Shown: one piece after another, positions 42,568-53,394 of the stretch
Numbering within the stretch: the first letter of the stretch is position 1
Layout: the number at the start of each line of letters is the position of its first letter
Source of the DNA: Triatoma infestans
Taxonomy: Eukaryota; Arthropoda; Insecta; Hemiptera; Reduviidae
Assembly: GCA_011037195.1 (NCBI GenBank)
Contig: JAAEAF010002317.1
Location: 111,741-175,740 of the forward strand
DNA length: 64,000 nt
Reading direction: 5' to 3'
The notes under the pieces: generated by a model
Database searches by the model: none
What the model was told of the DNA's origin: nothing
The model's input: only the letters and a program-made list of their open reading frames with translations
Translations under genes and position numbers: made by a program

Positions 42568-43202
42568 TCCGTCCTGTAATGACATATAGGAACATCTCAG
42601 TTCCCTACAATTCGTGTGTGTGTGTAATTTATCCGCCCTGTAATGACATACAAGAACAACTCAGTTCCCTACAATTCGTGTGTGTGTGTAATTATATCCG
42701 TCCTGTAATAACATACAGGAACAACTCAGTTCCCTACAATTCGTGTGTGTGTGGAATTTTATCCGTCCTGTAATGACAAACAGGAACATCTCAGTTCCCT
42801 ACAATTCGTGTGTGTGTGTTTGTGGAATTTTATCCGTCCTGTAATGACATACAGGAACATCTCAGTTCCCTACAATTCGTGTGTGTGTAATTTTATCTGT
42901 CCTGTAATGACATACAGGAACCTCTCAGTTCCCTACAATTCGTGTGTGTGTATGTAATTTATCCGTCCTGTAAGGACATTCAGGAACAACTCAGTTCCCT
43001 ACAATTTGTGTGTGTGTAATTTTATCCGTCCTGTAATGACATACAGGAACCTCTCAGTTCCCTACAATTCGTGTGTGTGTATGTGTACTTATATCCGTCC
43101 TGTAATGACCTACAGGAACCTCTCAGTTCCCTACAATTCGTATGAGTGTGTAATTATATCCGTCCTGTAATGACATACAGGAACCTCTCAGTTCCCTACA
43201 AT

Positions 43203-43253
<51 letters not shown>

Positions 43254-43335
43254 TTTATCCGTCCTGTAATGCCATAGAGGAACCTCTCAGTTCCCTACAA
43301 TTCGTGTGTGTGTGTGTATGTGTATGTGTAATTAC
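42568..43335. repeat. Eleven-copy minisatellite with an internal GT tract
   Basis: The units are about 62-98 bp. Each starts CCGTCCTGTAATGACATACA and runs GGAACCTCTCAGTTCCCTAC, AATTCGTGTGTGTG, AATTTTAT. Starts lie near 42570, 42631, 42697, 42762, 42833, 42896, 42962, 43025, 43096, 43160 and 43258. Length differences come mainly from the GT tract (longest at 43205-43250). CCTGTA...TACAGG in each unit can form a small hairpin. The ORFs here are repeat artefacts. Confidence 0.97.
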
Positions 43336-43339
43336 AGCA

Positions 43340-43690
43340 ATATTTGGACCTTTGCATCACAGATCGATGTTTAGTTGCTGCATAAGCGCTTAAAATCGAA
43401 TTTATTAATTTGCTCAAAATTCATTTGTTCTGCTATCATTAGTACTTGCAATCTCTTTTTTACCTGCAGTTGCAAGGAAATAGTCGTATCAATTTTTGAC
43501 CGGGCCGAAGGGAGACTTGTAAATATTAAGGGGTACGGTGGCACCAACCGCTCTTTTCAGACGGAGGGCGCGGCCAATTTGGTTTTCTCTATTGTAAATA
43601 TTGTATATAGTATATATTAAATATTATTTTGTTTTTAACTTTGTATTTACTTCTTATGACTAAGGATTTCGTAAATATGAATCAAACCAG
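43340..43690. other. Spacer or 5' part of the R2-like element
   Basis: A forward frame ending near 43618 contains RAEGRLVNIKGYGGTNRSFQ but I do not recognise it. It may belong to the element downstream. Confidence 0.3.
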
Positions 43691-46505
43691 TTTATTAATA
43701 AACGGACGTGAATAAGAAGGCAGAGGGTGACAATGAGAGAGATCCCTTCAAAATCGGGCAGGGTGTTTGGATTACCAGGAGTGATGGTCCAGAAAGCTGA
43801 GGTCGCTGCGTTGATGAACACGAGCACTCCAGGGGATAAGGAAAACAAACCTTGTCTCTGTGGAATGGACGGATGAGAACACGGGCGTCGAATTAGGGAA
43901 GCCGTTAGCACTAGATGACGTGTTCCCAAGTGATTCAGCCCGAGATCTAAAGATGACGTTTTGTCCTCTGAGCATCCTATCTGGGAGTACAGGGCAGACG
44001 AAAGCCAAAAGGATTCCTCGACTGAATCAGTTGCGTCTCTCGAACCTAATGGTATAGAAGACAATTCACCACTAGGCCCTACCAATGCAAGCATATGCAA
44101 GCAAATTTTCAAAAATCATAGAGGACTGCGGACTCCATAGGGAAGTGCACCCAGCTGAAGCGAATGACATAAAAATTAAAAATCTACTGAAGAGTCACAG
44201 TACTTCACACGAAAAATCCTCTAGAGACCGTGTCGTTAAAAGTGATCCAGAATAATGGGTCAACAACTTCAAGGGGATCCTACAGCAGCATTACGTCTTT
44301 CAACCCATTGAATTTGAAAGTGCTGTTAACGTATTTATAGAGTTTCCCCGAAAGGCGAACAATCTCCTCCAAGCATCCGGCGCAAAGATATTATAAAATG
44401 CAGAAAAAAAAGGAACAGAAGATTACCGGAAGAGGTACTAGGCAGGTCTCAAATCCTCAAAGGTCTAGCAAGGGTGCTAGGGAACGAAGAAAAGAGCTGT
44501 ACCAATATGAACTTGCGCAATTACTATAATAGGCGCAAGAACGTAGTGAACTCTATAATGAACGCAGATGCCTCGAAGCTATGTCGAATTAGTATTGAGA
44601 ACATAAAACAAAACTTCAAGAAATTATTAAACTAGGAAAACAGTGTACAGAAAAGTGACTACAATTCAGTACTGTGAATCCGAATATTATGACTGTCAGC
44701 CTCCAAGGGCTATTAAGTCAACCTCTTTGGACACATCACCGGGACCCGATGGTGTTCATATCAGAACAATTAAAGCTTTAGACATTGCCCACATTATGAA
44801 ATATATAATAGAAATATTGCGTGCCGGAAGCTCTTAGATTGGGAAGTTCAGTCTTGACATATAAAAATAAAGGACCTGCCTCAGATGTTACATCTTGGGG
44901 ACCCATAACCTTGTATCCCATCTTGCGACGGATTGTGGAAAGAGTATTGGACGCCGAACTGAAAAGACAAGTGTCGTTTCATAAAAACCAGAGAGGGTTT
45001 ATCAAAGTACTCCCCGGTTTCAATATTAATGCGAGATTGATTGACGGCATCCTCAAGGACTCGGAAAAGGAATAAAAAAGACTGCGCCGTGGCTTTCCTG
45101 TCGCTTTCGACAATGTCGCCACAACATATCATCCGCTGCCTGGAGTAGAGGGGAATATCTAGTGATCTCAAGAACCTTATTGCATCCCTTCTTACAGTAA
45201 TAACATTAGGATTTCTACCGGGATTAAACAGACAAAACAGATTCCCGTCCAGAGAGGCGTCCCTCACGGAGGGCCACTTCTGCCCTCTCTCTTTAACACG
45301 GCTATTGACCACTTGTTCAAAGATATCGCCTACCGATCAAGTTGGATCAAGTAATATGTAGCCGATCAAGTTGGCTACAAACTTAAAGAGGATCCAAGCG
45401 AAATTATTCTTACTGGTTTTGCCGATAGTGTCAGGGGTGCCGAAAGGGTGATAGACTTGGTGCGAAGGCTACTAAATGAAATAGGCCTCAATATTAATCC
45501 CACGAAAAGTACGTCAATAGTAGTTAAGAATGGTATCCTTAAAAAAAAAAGTTATCGAGTCCATTGACATTAACGAAACGATTAAGTATCTGGGTGTACC
45601 TTCTCGAGTGAACTAGAGGTTAATGAAGACGCAATAAAAAACTCAACGAAAAAATGAATAGGCTTACCACGTCTAACCTGTTGAAACCGGCCAAAAATTG
45701 AACGTCCTGAATCAGTATGTATTCCCAACAATAGCGTACGCTTTCCAAACTGCACCGCTTATAAAGCTGAGTCCAGCGCTGCTGGAGGGTACTGATGTAA
45801 TAATTAGACGAAATGCAAAGACCATGCTTGTCCTTCTAGCAAACACTGCTTTGGCCATGATGTATGCCCCAAGGCGATATCGTGGCCTGGGCGTGCTTCG
45901 ATGATTTGGATGAGTTTCCAAACATGAGGAATATAAGGAGGCAATTGAGAGAGAATTCTTTCGAAGACTGGACTAGCTGCAAGTGGCAGGGTATTGGAGT
46001 TTGCCACTTTAAGGAGAACCCAAAGGCAAATAGGTTTATATGTATGTGATAAGAAAACCCTGTCTGGCACTGAATTGACGAACAACATAAAGCTCAATAC
46101 AAATTACGCCACTCTTCGTGCTGTTTCTGGAGCCGGCGGACAGTCTGCGGGAGCTGTTGGATCCCTCTTTTGCAGATGCGGCAGAGAGCTTGAAACAACA
46201 GCCCATGTGCTTGGTACATGTCCGAATAACATGCTCCTAACAACTCGACGCAACCACAGAGTGAAGCACGCTATCATGGATTTAGTGGAGCTTTACGAGC
46301 TTTGAGGAACTTTATGCCATCGAAACGGACAGTTCAGTCAGATATGCCGACATCGTGACCTTCCACGAAAACAATGACATTGCTTTTGTTTTGGATGCAA
46401 CGATCAGATACGAAAATTTCATCTGCTTTTTCATTGCCTTCTCTACCAACATGAGATTTGACCCATGTAAACCAACATTGAACCCATTATTTTCAGGAGA
46501 TTTCA
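43691..46505 (+). pseudogene. R2-like non-LTR retrotransposon with restriction-like endonuclease
   Basis: The order fits R2-type elements. A C2H2-like relic comes first (CKQIFKNHRGLR, with HREVHP in the next frame, about 44095-44150). The RT follows, with TSPGPDGVHIRTIKALDIAH (about 44728-44790), a segment ending ILRRIVERVLDAELKRQ, RGVPHGGPLLPSLFN-like sequence (about 45250-45300) and TGFADSV in place of FADD (about 45413). Next are KYLGVPFSSELEV, a C-terminal CRCGRELETTAHVLGTC knuckle (about 46170-46220) and a restriction-like endonuclease with RYADIVTF and VLDATIRYE (about 46340-46415). Frames shift many times. The target specificity of the ancestor cannot be read; no 28S sequence flanks it. 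Confidence 0.82.
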
Positions 46506-46511
46506 GTTTTC

Positions 46512-46960
46512 TCAAACTTTAGTTATTAAAGGTATGTTATTGCGGCCATTTTTAATGCAGTCCAGAGCAACCTGGCTGTCAGTACAAATTACTACTTTAG
46601 CTAGCGTCATTTCAGTAGATACATCCATATCTAAAATCCACTCTAGTGTTTTCAGTATTGCCAGTTGCTCTGCCTGATTATTAGAACGGAACTCATGTAG
46701 CTGAAAACGCTCGTCCGAGCTGACCTCGCCGCGTAGATAAGCCACGAAAGCACATCAACGCTCTTCCGAGATTCCTCGCCGCGCAGATAAGCCACAAAAT
46801 CACATCCAACATTTTCCCCGCTTTTGCTTCCATCTGTGTAGATGGAGAAATATTCTCCATTCATTGACTCTAACACGTGCACTTTAGGTACTGCAGCTGG
46901 GTGCATCCAGTATTGAGGACTCATTGGCTTTTCCACAATTATAACCCAATCTGGATTTAT
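46512..46960 (-). pseudogene. R1-like element: RNase H domain
   Basis: YFSIYTDGSKSGENVGCDFV gives the first catalytic Asp, EFRSNNQAEQLAILKTLEW the Glu, and VVICTDSQVALDCI the second Asp. A near-duplicated stretch (RGEESRKSVDVL versus RGEVSSDERFQL) marks a small tandem duplication at about 46710-46800. It is the 3'-most part of a minus-strand element that runs to about 50500, and it ends right against the R2-like element. Confidence 0.82.
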
Positions 46961-48110
46961 TCCTCTTTCTATGGATATCCGCGCACAGGCTCTTTAATGT
47001 TTATACCGACTGGCAGCACACCTGCTATTATACATATACAGGACGCTTCATAGGACACAGTGCGAAAAGGTTCAATAATCCTGAGAACGTATAACCTTTA
47101 GTCTCTTATTAGCTTCTATCTGCCGCTATTTGTTCTTTTGCGGGAAATTGGAAGAAGCACAGATTTTTTGCCATTAAAAACAATCTTGTTTTTACTTGAC
47201 CATTTCTCTACTATTCTCATACATTCATTAGCCAAGCATTCAACTTCCAACACGGTTTGGCCTCTGACAGCTATCATTGTATCATCGGCAAATGCGATAT
47301 GCAGTAAACCTGAAGGGAAATTCTCTTTCAACAGCGAGTCGTACTGGATTATCCAGAAACCCGATCCGCAGCAAGATCACTGGGCACAGCCTCGGGTTAC
47401 TTTTCTGCTGATCGGCCTAGTATTGGCTTCAATCTTAGCCTCCTGTTTGAAGAGTAATTAGCAGAAGTTGATAAAGATTTCTAGGACAATTAAAATTCTG
47501 TAACTGTACTAATACTGCAGGCCACCATGCTGCATCAAAAGCTCCTTTAACATCTAAAGAAATTAATACTCGTAATACAATTTCTTTATTGTCCAAGCCA
47601 TTCTTTACATAAACTTTTACAGCTACGATAGCATCCGTTGTATTCTTCTGAGGAGTGAATCCATTCTGTCTATGACTCAGCATATCATGATGTCTTAAGA
47701 AGTGCATTATTCTATTAATGAGTAATTTTTCCCTCTTCCACAGATCAGGAAACTTACTGCTTAACAAACATTCCTTGTACAAAGGTAATACTGAGACCGG
47801 AAATTTACTGAAAATTTCATTTACGATCTGCCAAGAGAAAAGAGAATCCGTCTTCGCCGTGTGTTTTCCGAAGGTCAAAGGAATGTAGTGTTTCCTCGCT
47901 GCTCACTGTGGTACTGGCCTTCTCCAGCATTGCTTTATTATACTCATTGGCTGAAACCGGATCGTCTAGAGGAGCATATTTATCCATGAGGGCTGATAGT
48001 GTTTCATCAAGAGACTGAGTAAAAGTTCCTTCTTCTTTCTGTACAGAAGTAAGAGTTCTTGGACGTTTTAGTTTTCCTGCAACAGTCTTGTAAATATGAT
48101 TCATGGCTGA
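46961..48110 (-). pseudogene. R1-like element: reverse transcriptase
   Basis: From 48104 downward: PRTLTSVQKEEGTFTQSLDE (pre-RT), FSKFPVSVLPLYKECL, the RQNGFTPQKNTTDAIVAVKV block, SLDVKGAFDAAWWPAVL with catalytic Asp, then a frame break, and HIAFADDTMIAVRGQTVLEV with an intact FADD. The SGAFDxAWWP wording is typical of R1-clade elements. Breaks near 47850, 47435 and 47120. Confidence 0.85.
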
Positions 48111-49215
48111 ATTTGGATTCAGATATTAGGATTGCAGTCATTTTTCCAAGATTCCAATTTTGCCAATTGTATCATATCAAGATATTTATACCTCAAAGTA
48201 AAATATTCCTTTTACCGGGTATCTCTACTCCATATTGCTTCCATATTGTTTCTAGTTCTTTGAAATATCCTTCTTTTCTGGTTGACTTCCTTCCTAAGTG
48301 CTGCAGGCTCACAGTACCACCATGGTACTGATTTCCTGCCCTAATTTTGACTTATCATTGGAATGGTCAAATCGCAAACTTGTGCCATTATATCCAAAAA
48401 GTTAACCATGAATTTATATATATTTGAAGTTTTCTTAATAAATCGTGTAAATGTCTTATCGAGATTTCCAGAGTGAGGTTTAGCCATTCGAGTCTGTTTC
48501 ACATAAAGTAAAAATGTTTTCCTTTAACAACTCATTAAATTTAGGCCAGTTAGCCTTAGAAGTAGTTATCTTATAAAAAAGTTTTCATTTCTTTCTTGTG
48601 AATTACTAAATAAATTGGAGCTAATTTCAAAAGAGATAAGTTGATGATCAGAGGCGCTTTCCTCATCACAGAGATGCCAGTTATTTGTGTAAGACAACAT
48701 ACTGTAATTAACAATTGTCAGATCAATATTACTTTGAGATCTGCTCGTACAGAATGTTGGCTCTAGAGAAGACATTGTTTAAGAAGAATAAATATGTAGA
48801 AGACAAAAGATTTTCCAATTTCCTTCCACAATCATTAGTGATGCAGTCTGCCCACAGGCGGCCGAGCGAGCATTGCAATCTAACGCCATAAGAATAGGTA
48901 CATTTCCGGCAAAGTCGACAAACTCTTCAAATTTTGAAAGGCTATTGACAATATCTTTTTGATAATAAAAATATAACGATATGGCAAAAAACTTAAATTC
49001 ATTCTGGGTGGTTATCTCTACTAAGACGGCATCTTCAATGGATTTATTTGAGATCAAAATTATATCAAACTTTTTATTAGAGCTAAAATGGTTGTTCTTT
49101 GACGTCTATTACCAATTGAATAAACCAAAACATTGGAAGGAAAGCAGGCTATTTTGTTATTGCTATTGTAGGGTTCCTGTAAGAAACATAAATCGATATT
49201 TTTCAGGTAATGGTA
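48111..49215 (-). pseudogene. R1-like element: endonuclease region
   Basis: From about 49200: FLQEPYNNNKIA (EPY motif of R1/I endonucleases), IIISNKSIEDAVLVEI, PILMALDCNARSAACG (LDxNAxS block) and, after a frame break, PTFCTSRSQSNIDLTIVN and SASDHQLISFE (SDHxxI block). The segment 48111-48560 is the poorly conserved linker. Confidence 0.8.
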
Positions 49216-50456
49216 ATTAACTAAATTGTAAATTAATTACCCTTGCCATTTGTAAATTAATTTGTAACATAAAAGTTTATTATTCAACCGAACAGTTTTG
49301 TATTTTTTACTCGCCATAATCAATGTTATGTGCTTTTCTGTTCAGCATTAAATTGTAGCTCGGGCATCTTTGCTAAAAGTCGGATGAGATGTATTTAATT
49401 TCTTGTCCGTTTTCATAAATTTGCCCTATTGAACATTTAAGGCATTTATGTTCAGAGATCGTGCGAGGACAACCTTTTAATTCATGTTCATCGCAACATA
49501 AAGGACACACAGTGCTATTCTTACAATTTTTTGTAACATGATAAAGCTGGGGGGGCAAAGCTATAATTTAGCTGTCCTGTAATTTAAGGGGATCCACAAT
49601 AGACCTCGATTTGCAGGTCGCAATGGAATGAGGCTCCCCCCCCCCCGCTCATTCTATTCTAACATGATAAAAACGATTGCATTTAAAACATCTAGTTACG
49701 GGAATGAAATCATCCACCCGACACAAATTCCACATCATCTTAAGCACATGTTTTTTATACTCCGGCGTAATTTTGGATGTATTTCTATAATTAAATGTCT
49801 ATAAGTAGGACGTTTTTTATATTTTAGTAAAAATTTAGGAAATATTTCTTCACCCGAAAAAAATAATTCAGAATTTTGCTGCTTTATAGTGTTATTTACG
49901 TTCTCCATGGTAACTCTGACTGTAGGTTGTAAACAATAATTTTTGGCCAGACATTTTTTGAAGGTTCCGCTTTTATTTTATCATCGCATTTATGATTTAT
50001 TCATACATCATACATATTTCGAACATATTTTATCTAAATCCTTCTTTCGATTGGTTACTATTAATACTTTGCTTAGACACAGAATTTAACTTAGAAAAAC
50101 CTAACCTCAATTCACATGGATTAAACTTTTCTTTAATAATACGCTTAGTTTCTTCATTGCTTATTACTGCTTTTGGCATTGCTATTAATATATTTTTATT
50201 TACTCTTACCTTCTTTTGAGAAGTAATTTTGAATAGGTTTGGCTATGACTTGACTAACTGGGTTTACCTTCTCGTTCAACTGTTGTTTACATTCCTCCAA
50301 TTCGTTTTTCATTTTGTTGTACGCTTCAGTAATATCACTCACAGCCTGAAGAATATCTTTTTTAAGATCATTTCTGAGATTTCCACTTATTTTTGTCACT
50401 GTTATTAATAATTCAAGAGCGTTAGAAAACATGTCATCACTAACAGACGCCATCAG
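49216..50456 (-). pseudogene. R1-like element: ORF1 (gag-like)
   Basis: The likely start is MASVSDDMFSNALELLITVT, where the ATG overlaps the SINE junction at 50446-50456. A coiled-coil-like segment follows (DITEAYNKMKNELEECKQQL, about 50330-50275), then decayed frames and cysteine knuckles CKNSTVCPLCCDEHELKGCP and HKCLKC (about 49535-49440). Many frameshifts and a C tract (about 49636-49645). Confidence 0.7.
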
Positions 50457-50699
50457 GGAAGGGATTAGCTCAGTGGTAGCGCGTTGGACTAGCAACGCGG
50501 AGATCTCGGGTTCGAATCCAGCCGTGCTATCCTTAGATTTTCTCTTCCTAGGAGCCTCTACAGCTCACTGTCCGGTGATGGATAGTGTTGTCTGTAACGA
50601 GAGAATACTGTCCGGAGACCGCCAGTGCACTGAGAAGGCTCCGGGAGCAAATGACCACAGATGTTGATACGCCTTCATTAAAAAAGGAAAAAAAAAAAA
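50457..50699 (+). mobile_element. tRNA-derived SINE with target-site duplication
   Basis: The best copy in the window. Its head GGGATTAGCTCAGTGGTAGC has box B GGGTTCGAATCC and an anticodon-loop position CTAGCAA (Ala AGC-like). The body is complete and the A-rich tail is at 50680-50699. AGACGCCATC flanks it at 50447-50456 and 50700-50709. It inserted at the start codon of the R1-like ORF1. Confidence 0.93.
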
Positions 50700-50733
50700 G
50701 ACGCCATCTTTCCTATCATTTTTTTTGTCGGTG

Positions 50734-50755
50734 TTGTGTGTGAGTGTGTGTGTGA

Positions 50756-50786
<31 letters not shown>

Positions 50787-50790
50787 GGTT
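50734..50790. repeat. GT microsatellite at the RepA fixed position
   Basis: (TG)n with GAG interruptions. On its left it meets the 5' end of the minus-strand R1-like element; on its right it continues into RepA (GTGAATAACACAGCTCAAAA). Confidence 0.92.
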
Positions 50791-51024
50791 GTGAATAACA
50801 CAGCTCAAAAACGAAAAATCGTAGAAAGTTCAAACTTAATATTCCGTTTAGGTATCACCATGGGATCCGAAAGTAAGTCACCTGTCAAAATTCCTCAACC
50901 GGAAGGACCACTTTACCGAATAGTTTTCACTTTTCCGCAATTTTCTCAAAAATGGCTCCAACATTTTCTTCAAACTTGCTATATCAACTACACATACAAA
51001 AATCTACAACTTTTATTTAAAACA

Positions 51025-51641
51025 AATTGTAGCAATTGTTGCCCGTTAGAATTGATGAGAAGTATCTGTTGGTTGGCTGATCGGCCGAGGGTATCATAAA
51101 ACACCCAAAATTTTTCTTTCAAGTGTTTTTTATTGATAACCCGACGTTTCGACAAACATTGTTTGTCTTCTTCAGGGGCTATCTACAAAGGAAACAAAAT
51201 ATACATAAAACACTAGCTATCATTAACAACAAACACAAAAATTATGGCAACAGAACAATAAAAAAAATTTTATGGAAAACAAATAGTGTAATGAAAAACC
51301 TATTTATTGTATGAAAACCAAAACTAATATTGTAATGGAAAACAGATAGTGTAGAAAAATTATAGAAATGTTACAGACCTTAGATTGAAAAATTTGTATG
51401 TACAACCCAATCCCATAAACCAAAAAAAAGACAAAGAGGTCATCTCATCACTCTACAACAACATCCTCCATTCCATTAAGTAGACATAATTGCATCCACC
51501 CAGCCCTTAGTGCCATCACCCTACATATTTCCCCTGCTAATTCCTTGTTCCTCCTATCTATTCATCAAACTTATCCCTATACTCCGATCCATATTCTAAT
51601 TAGCTCAAATTCCTCATCGATTAAAAATTTAAGTAAAAATT

Positions 51642-51681
<40 letters not shown>

Positions 51682-51973
51682 GTTTATTATATTTGAAGAA
51701 TTGTTTATTATATTTGTCCTACTTCTTCCCTTCACTCCAAAAATTCCTAACGGTACTTCCCCCCCCACCCCTACATTCCTCTGCGTACTTTCTCAACCTT
51801 TCACTGGTAGTACACACATACCACAGTAGTAACTGAAAATGTAATGATAGAACACACAAATTTTTCAATGTTTGTCGAAACGTCGGGTTACCAATAAAAA
51901 ACACTTGAAAGAAAAATTTTTGGTGTTTTCTTATGATACCCTTCGGCCGATCAGCCAACCAACAGATACTTCT
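51025..51973. mobile_element. Palindromic element with family C hammerhead arms
   Basis: A 15-bp target-site duplication, CTTTTATTTAAAACA, lies at 51010-51024 and 51974-51988. The inverted arms are about 105 bp (51057-51160 and 51866-51973), running from GAGAAGTATCTGTTGG inward to the hammerhead. The interior, about 700 bp, is AT-rich with a (CA)n(TA)n tract at 51642-51680 and no recognisable frame. About 30 extra bases (51025-51056) separate the left duplication from the arm. The right arm has lost the 5' half of its ribozyme. Confidence 0.88.
51135..51183 (-). ncRNA. Family C hammerhead-like ribozyme motif, strongest fold
   Basis: Minus strand: stem I GATAGCCC (51183-51176) with GGGTTATC (51142-51135), eight pairs including one G-U. 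The core is CTGAAGA (51175-51169), then one unpaired A. Stem II is GACAAAC-AAT-GTTTGTC, seven perfect pairs. GAAA (51150-51147), ACGT minimal stem III and C (51143) as expected cleavage nucleotide follow. Stem sequences differ completely from families A and B, yet all pair. This is the best candidate for an active motif here. Confidence 0.75.
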
Positions 51974-52615
51974 CTTTTATTTAAAACATTTCTCTGAGGA
52001 AATTTATTTAAGGGCACATTGGGGGAGGGTGAGTTAGTTTTCCCCTAAAGTGCTATTTTAGTTTACTAAAATAAAAAGTATACAATTCTGTCATCTAAAT
52101 AATAATAATAATTAGAATTAAATATGTTGTTGAGATTCCGAGTTTGAAAAAATCGGATGCCCGGAAGTGCGTTTTTACTGAAATGTATTTTTCAGTTTTG
52201 GTATTTTCTCGAAAATGGCTCCAATGATTTTCTTTAACCTTGGAATGTAAACTAACATATAAAGAGCTACAACTTTTATTTGAAACATTTCTCTCTGGGT
52301 ACACGCATTTAAGGGGGTTTTTGAGGGAGAGGTGGGGTTATGTTTTCCTCTAAATTGCTATCTTTGTTGAATACATAATTCTACCATCTAAACAAAGTTA
52401 ATTAGAAATAAATAGAGAGCCAAAATTGCGAGTTTCAATAAAATTAGAAAACCGGAAGTGCCGCTTTAACTGAACAGTTTATTCAGTTTTCGACGAATTT
52501 CGACGAACTCCATTGAATTTCATTAAATTTGGTACACTAACTATAAAATTTTGCAATTAAAATTTTGAGGCTGGAGTAAGAGGAAGTTGTGTGAGTGTAT
52601 TACACCAGACTATTT

Positions 52616-53394
52616 TAAGAAAGTTAAACTTATTCTCACTTGAAGACGGATAGACTGCAATGAAATGATACAAGTCTTCTACATTCATTACACATATATT
52701 AATATTGTTTATTGGACTTAAAAACTATGTTTTATTTATTAAAACTATTTAGCTTGTTTTCCAACACTGCTAAATACTGAGATGTAACCTATCAGTAAAC
52801 TGTAACCTGCCAGTTCAGTTCTGATCCAGTTCAGTATTATCTTGAAAATGACCTGGCGAAAGCTCGATATTGTATTATAAAGTGTTTTTTAAGGACAATT
52901 TAAGGACTTGTGTCATTTAATTTTAACCATTACACTTATTTAGTTCTGTAAGTTTATACTTTGGGTACAGGTTACCCGCTTCATCTAAATGGCAGGGCAA
53001 AGTCCCGGCCTTGTCAGGAGGGTGTTGCAAAACCGTAGGCCATGGACAGGCTTGCCTGTTATACATTGAATATATAATTCTGTCATCTAAACTAAGTTAA
53101 TTAGAAACGCAGGCAAGCCTGTGGTTTGCATTGTTATACAATTTTTCAAATTAATATTTAAACTGCATTACATCTAGATTGGTATTAAAGAAAAAAGAGA
53201 ATGTAAACATAGCTTTTTATTCATATTCATAATATTCCAGAATTCTTTTGCATCTTTTACAGGATTTATTTTATCAATTGAAGACGCCATAATTCTTTCT
53301 TGTTTAGATTTACATAGGACACAGCTTCTTATATTGTTTACATCCTTATATCCTTATAGAGTTTGATTTTCTAAAAAAAAATTAAAAATCTGGT
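52616..53394. other. Spacer with a short RepA fragment
   Basis: A 45-bp RepA piece (53062-53107) lies between inverted copies of CAGGCTTGCCTG / CAGGCAAGCCTG (about 53048 and 53110). Otherwise unassigned. Confidence 0.4.
52838..52869 (+). ncRNA. Possible decayed hammerhead-like motif (family E)
   Basis: TATC...GATA can close stem I around TTGAAAA (decayed core), a short ACC/GG(C) stem II, GAAA and AGCTC. Several core bases are wrong, so it is only a suggestion. Confidence 0.3.

Larger units (their letters stand above)
50791..52615 (+). repeat. RepA copy, 3' part, split by a Penelope-type insertion
   Basis: Runs from CACAGCTCAAAAACGAAAAA through CTCAACCGGAAGGACCACTT and three modules to GTGAGTGTATTACACCAGAC near 52610. 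The part upstream of the microsatellite is missing. 51025-51973 is an insertion. Confidence 0.85.

Noticed and set aside
42540..42957. Cysteine-rich repeated ORFs (NSCVC pattern)
   Set aside because: Product of the minisatellite unit read in phase; unit length varies and breaks the frame.
43660..44112. 150-codon minus-strand ORF
   Set aside because: Antisense shadow of the R2-like element on the plus strand.
50457..50530. Functional tRNA-Ala gene
   Set aside because: Anticodon and acceptor stems pair poorly and the sequence continues into the SINE body with an A-rich tail and target duplication.
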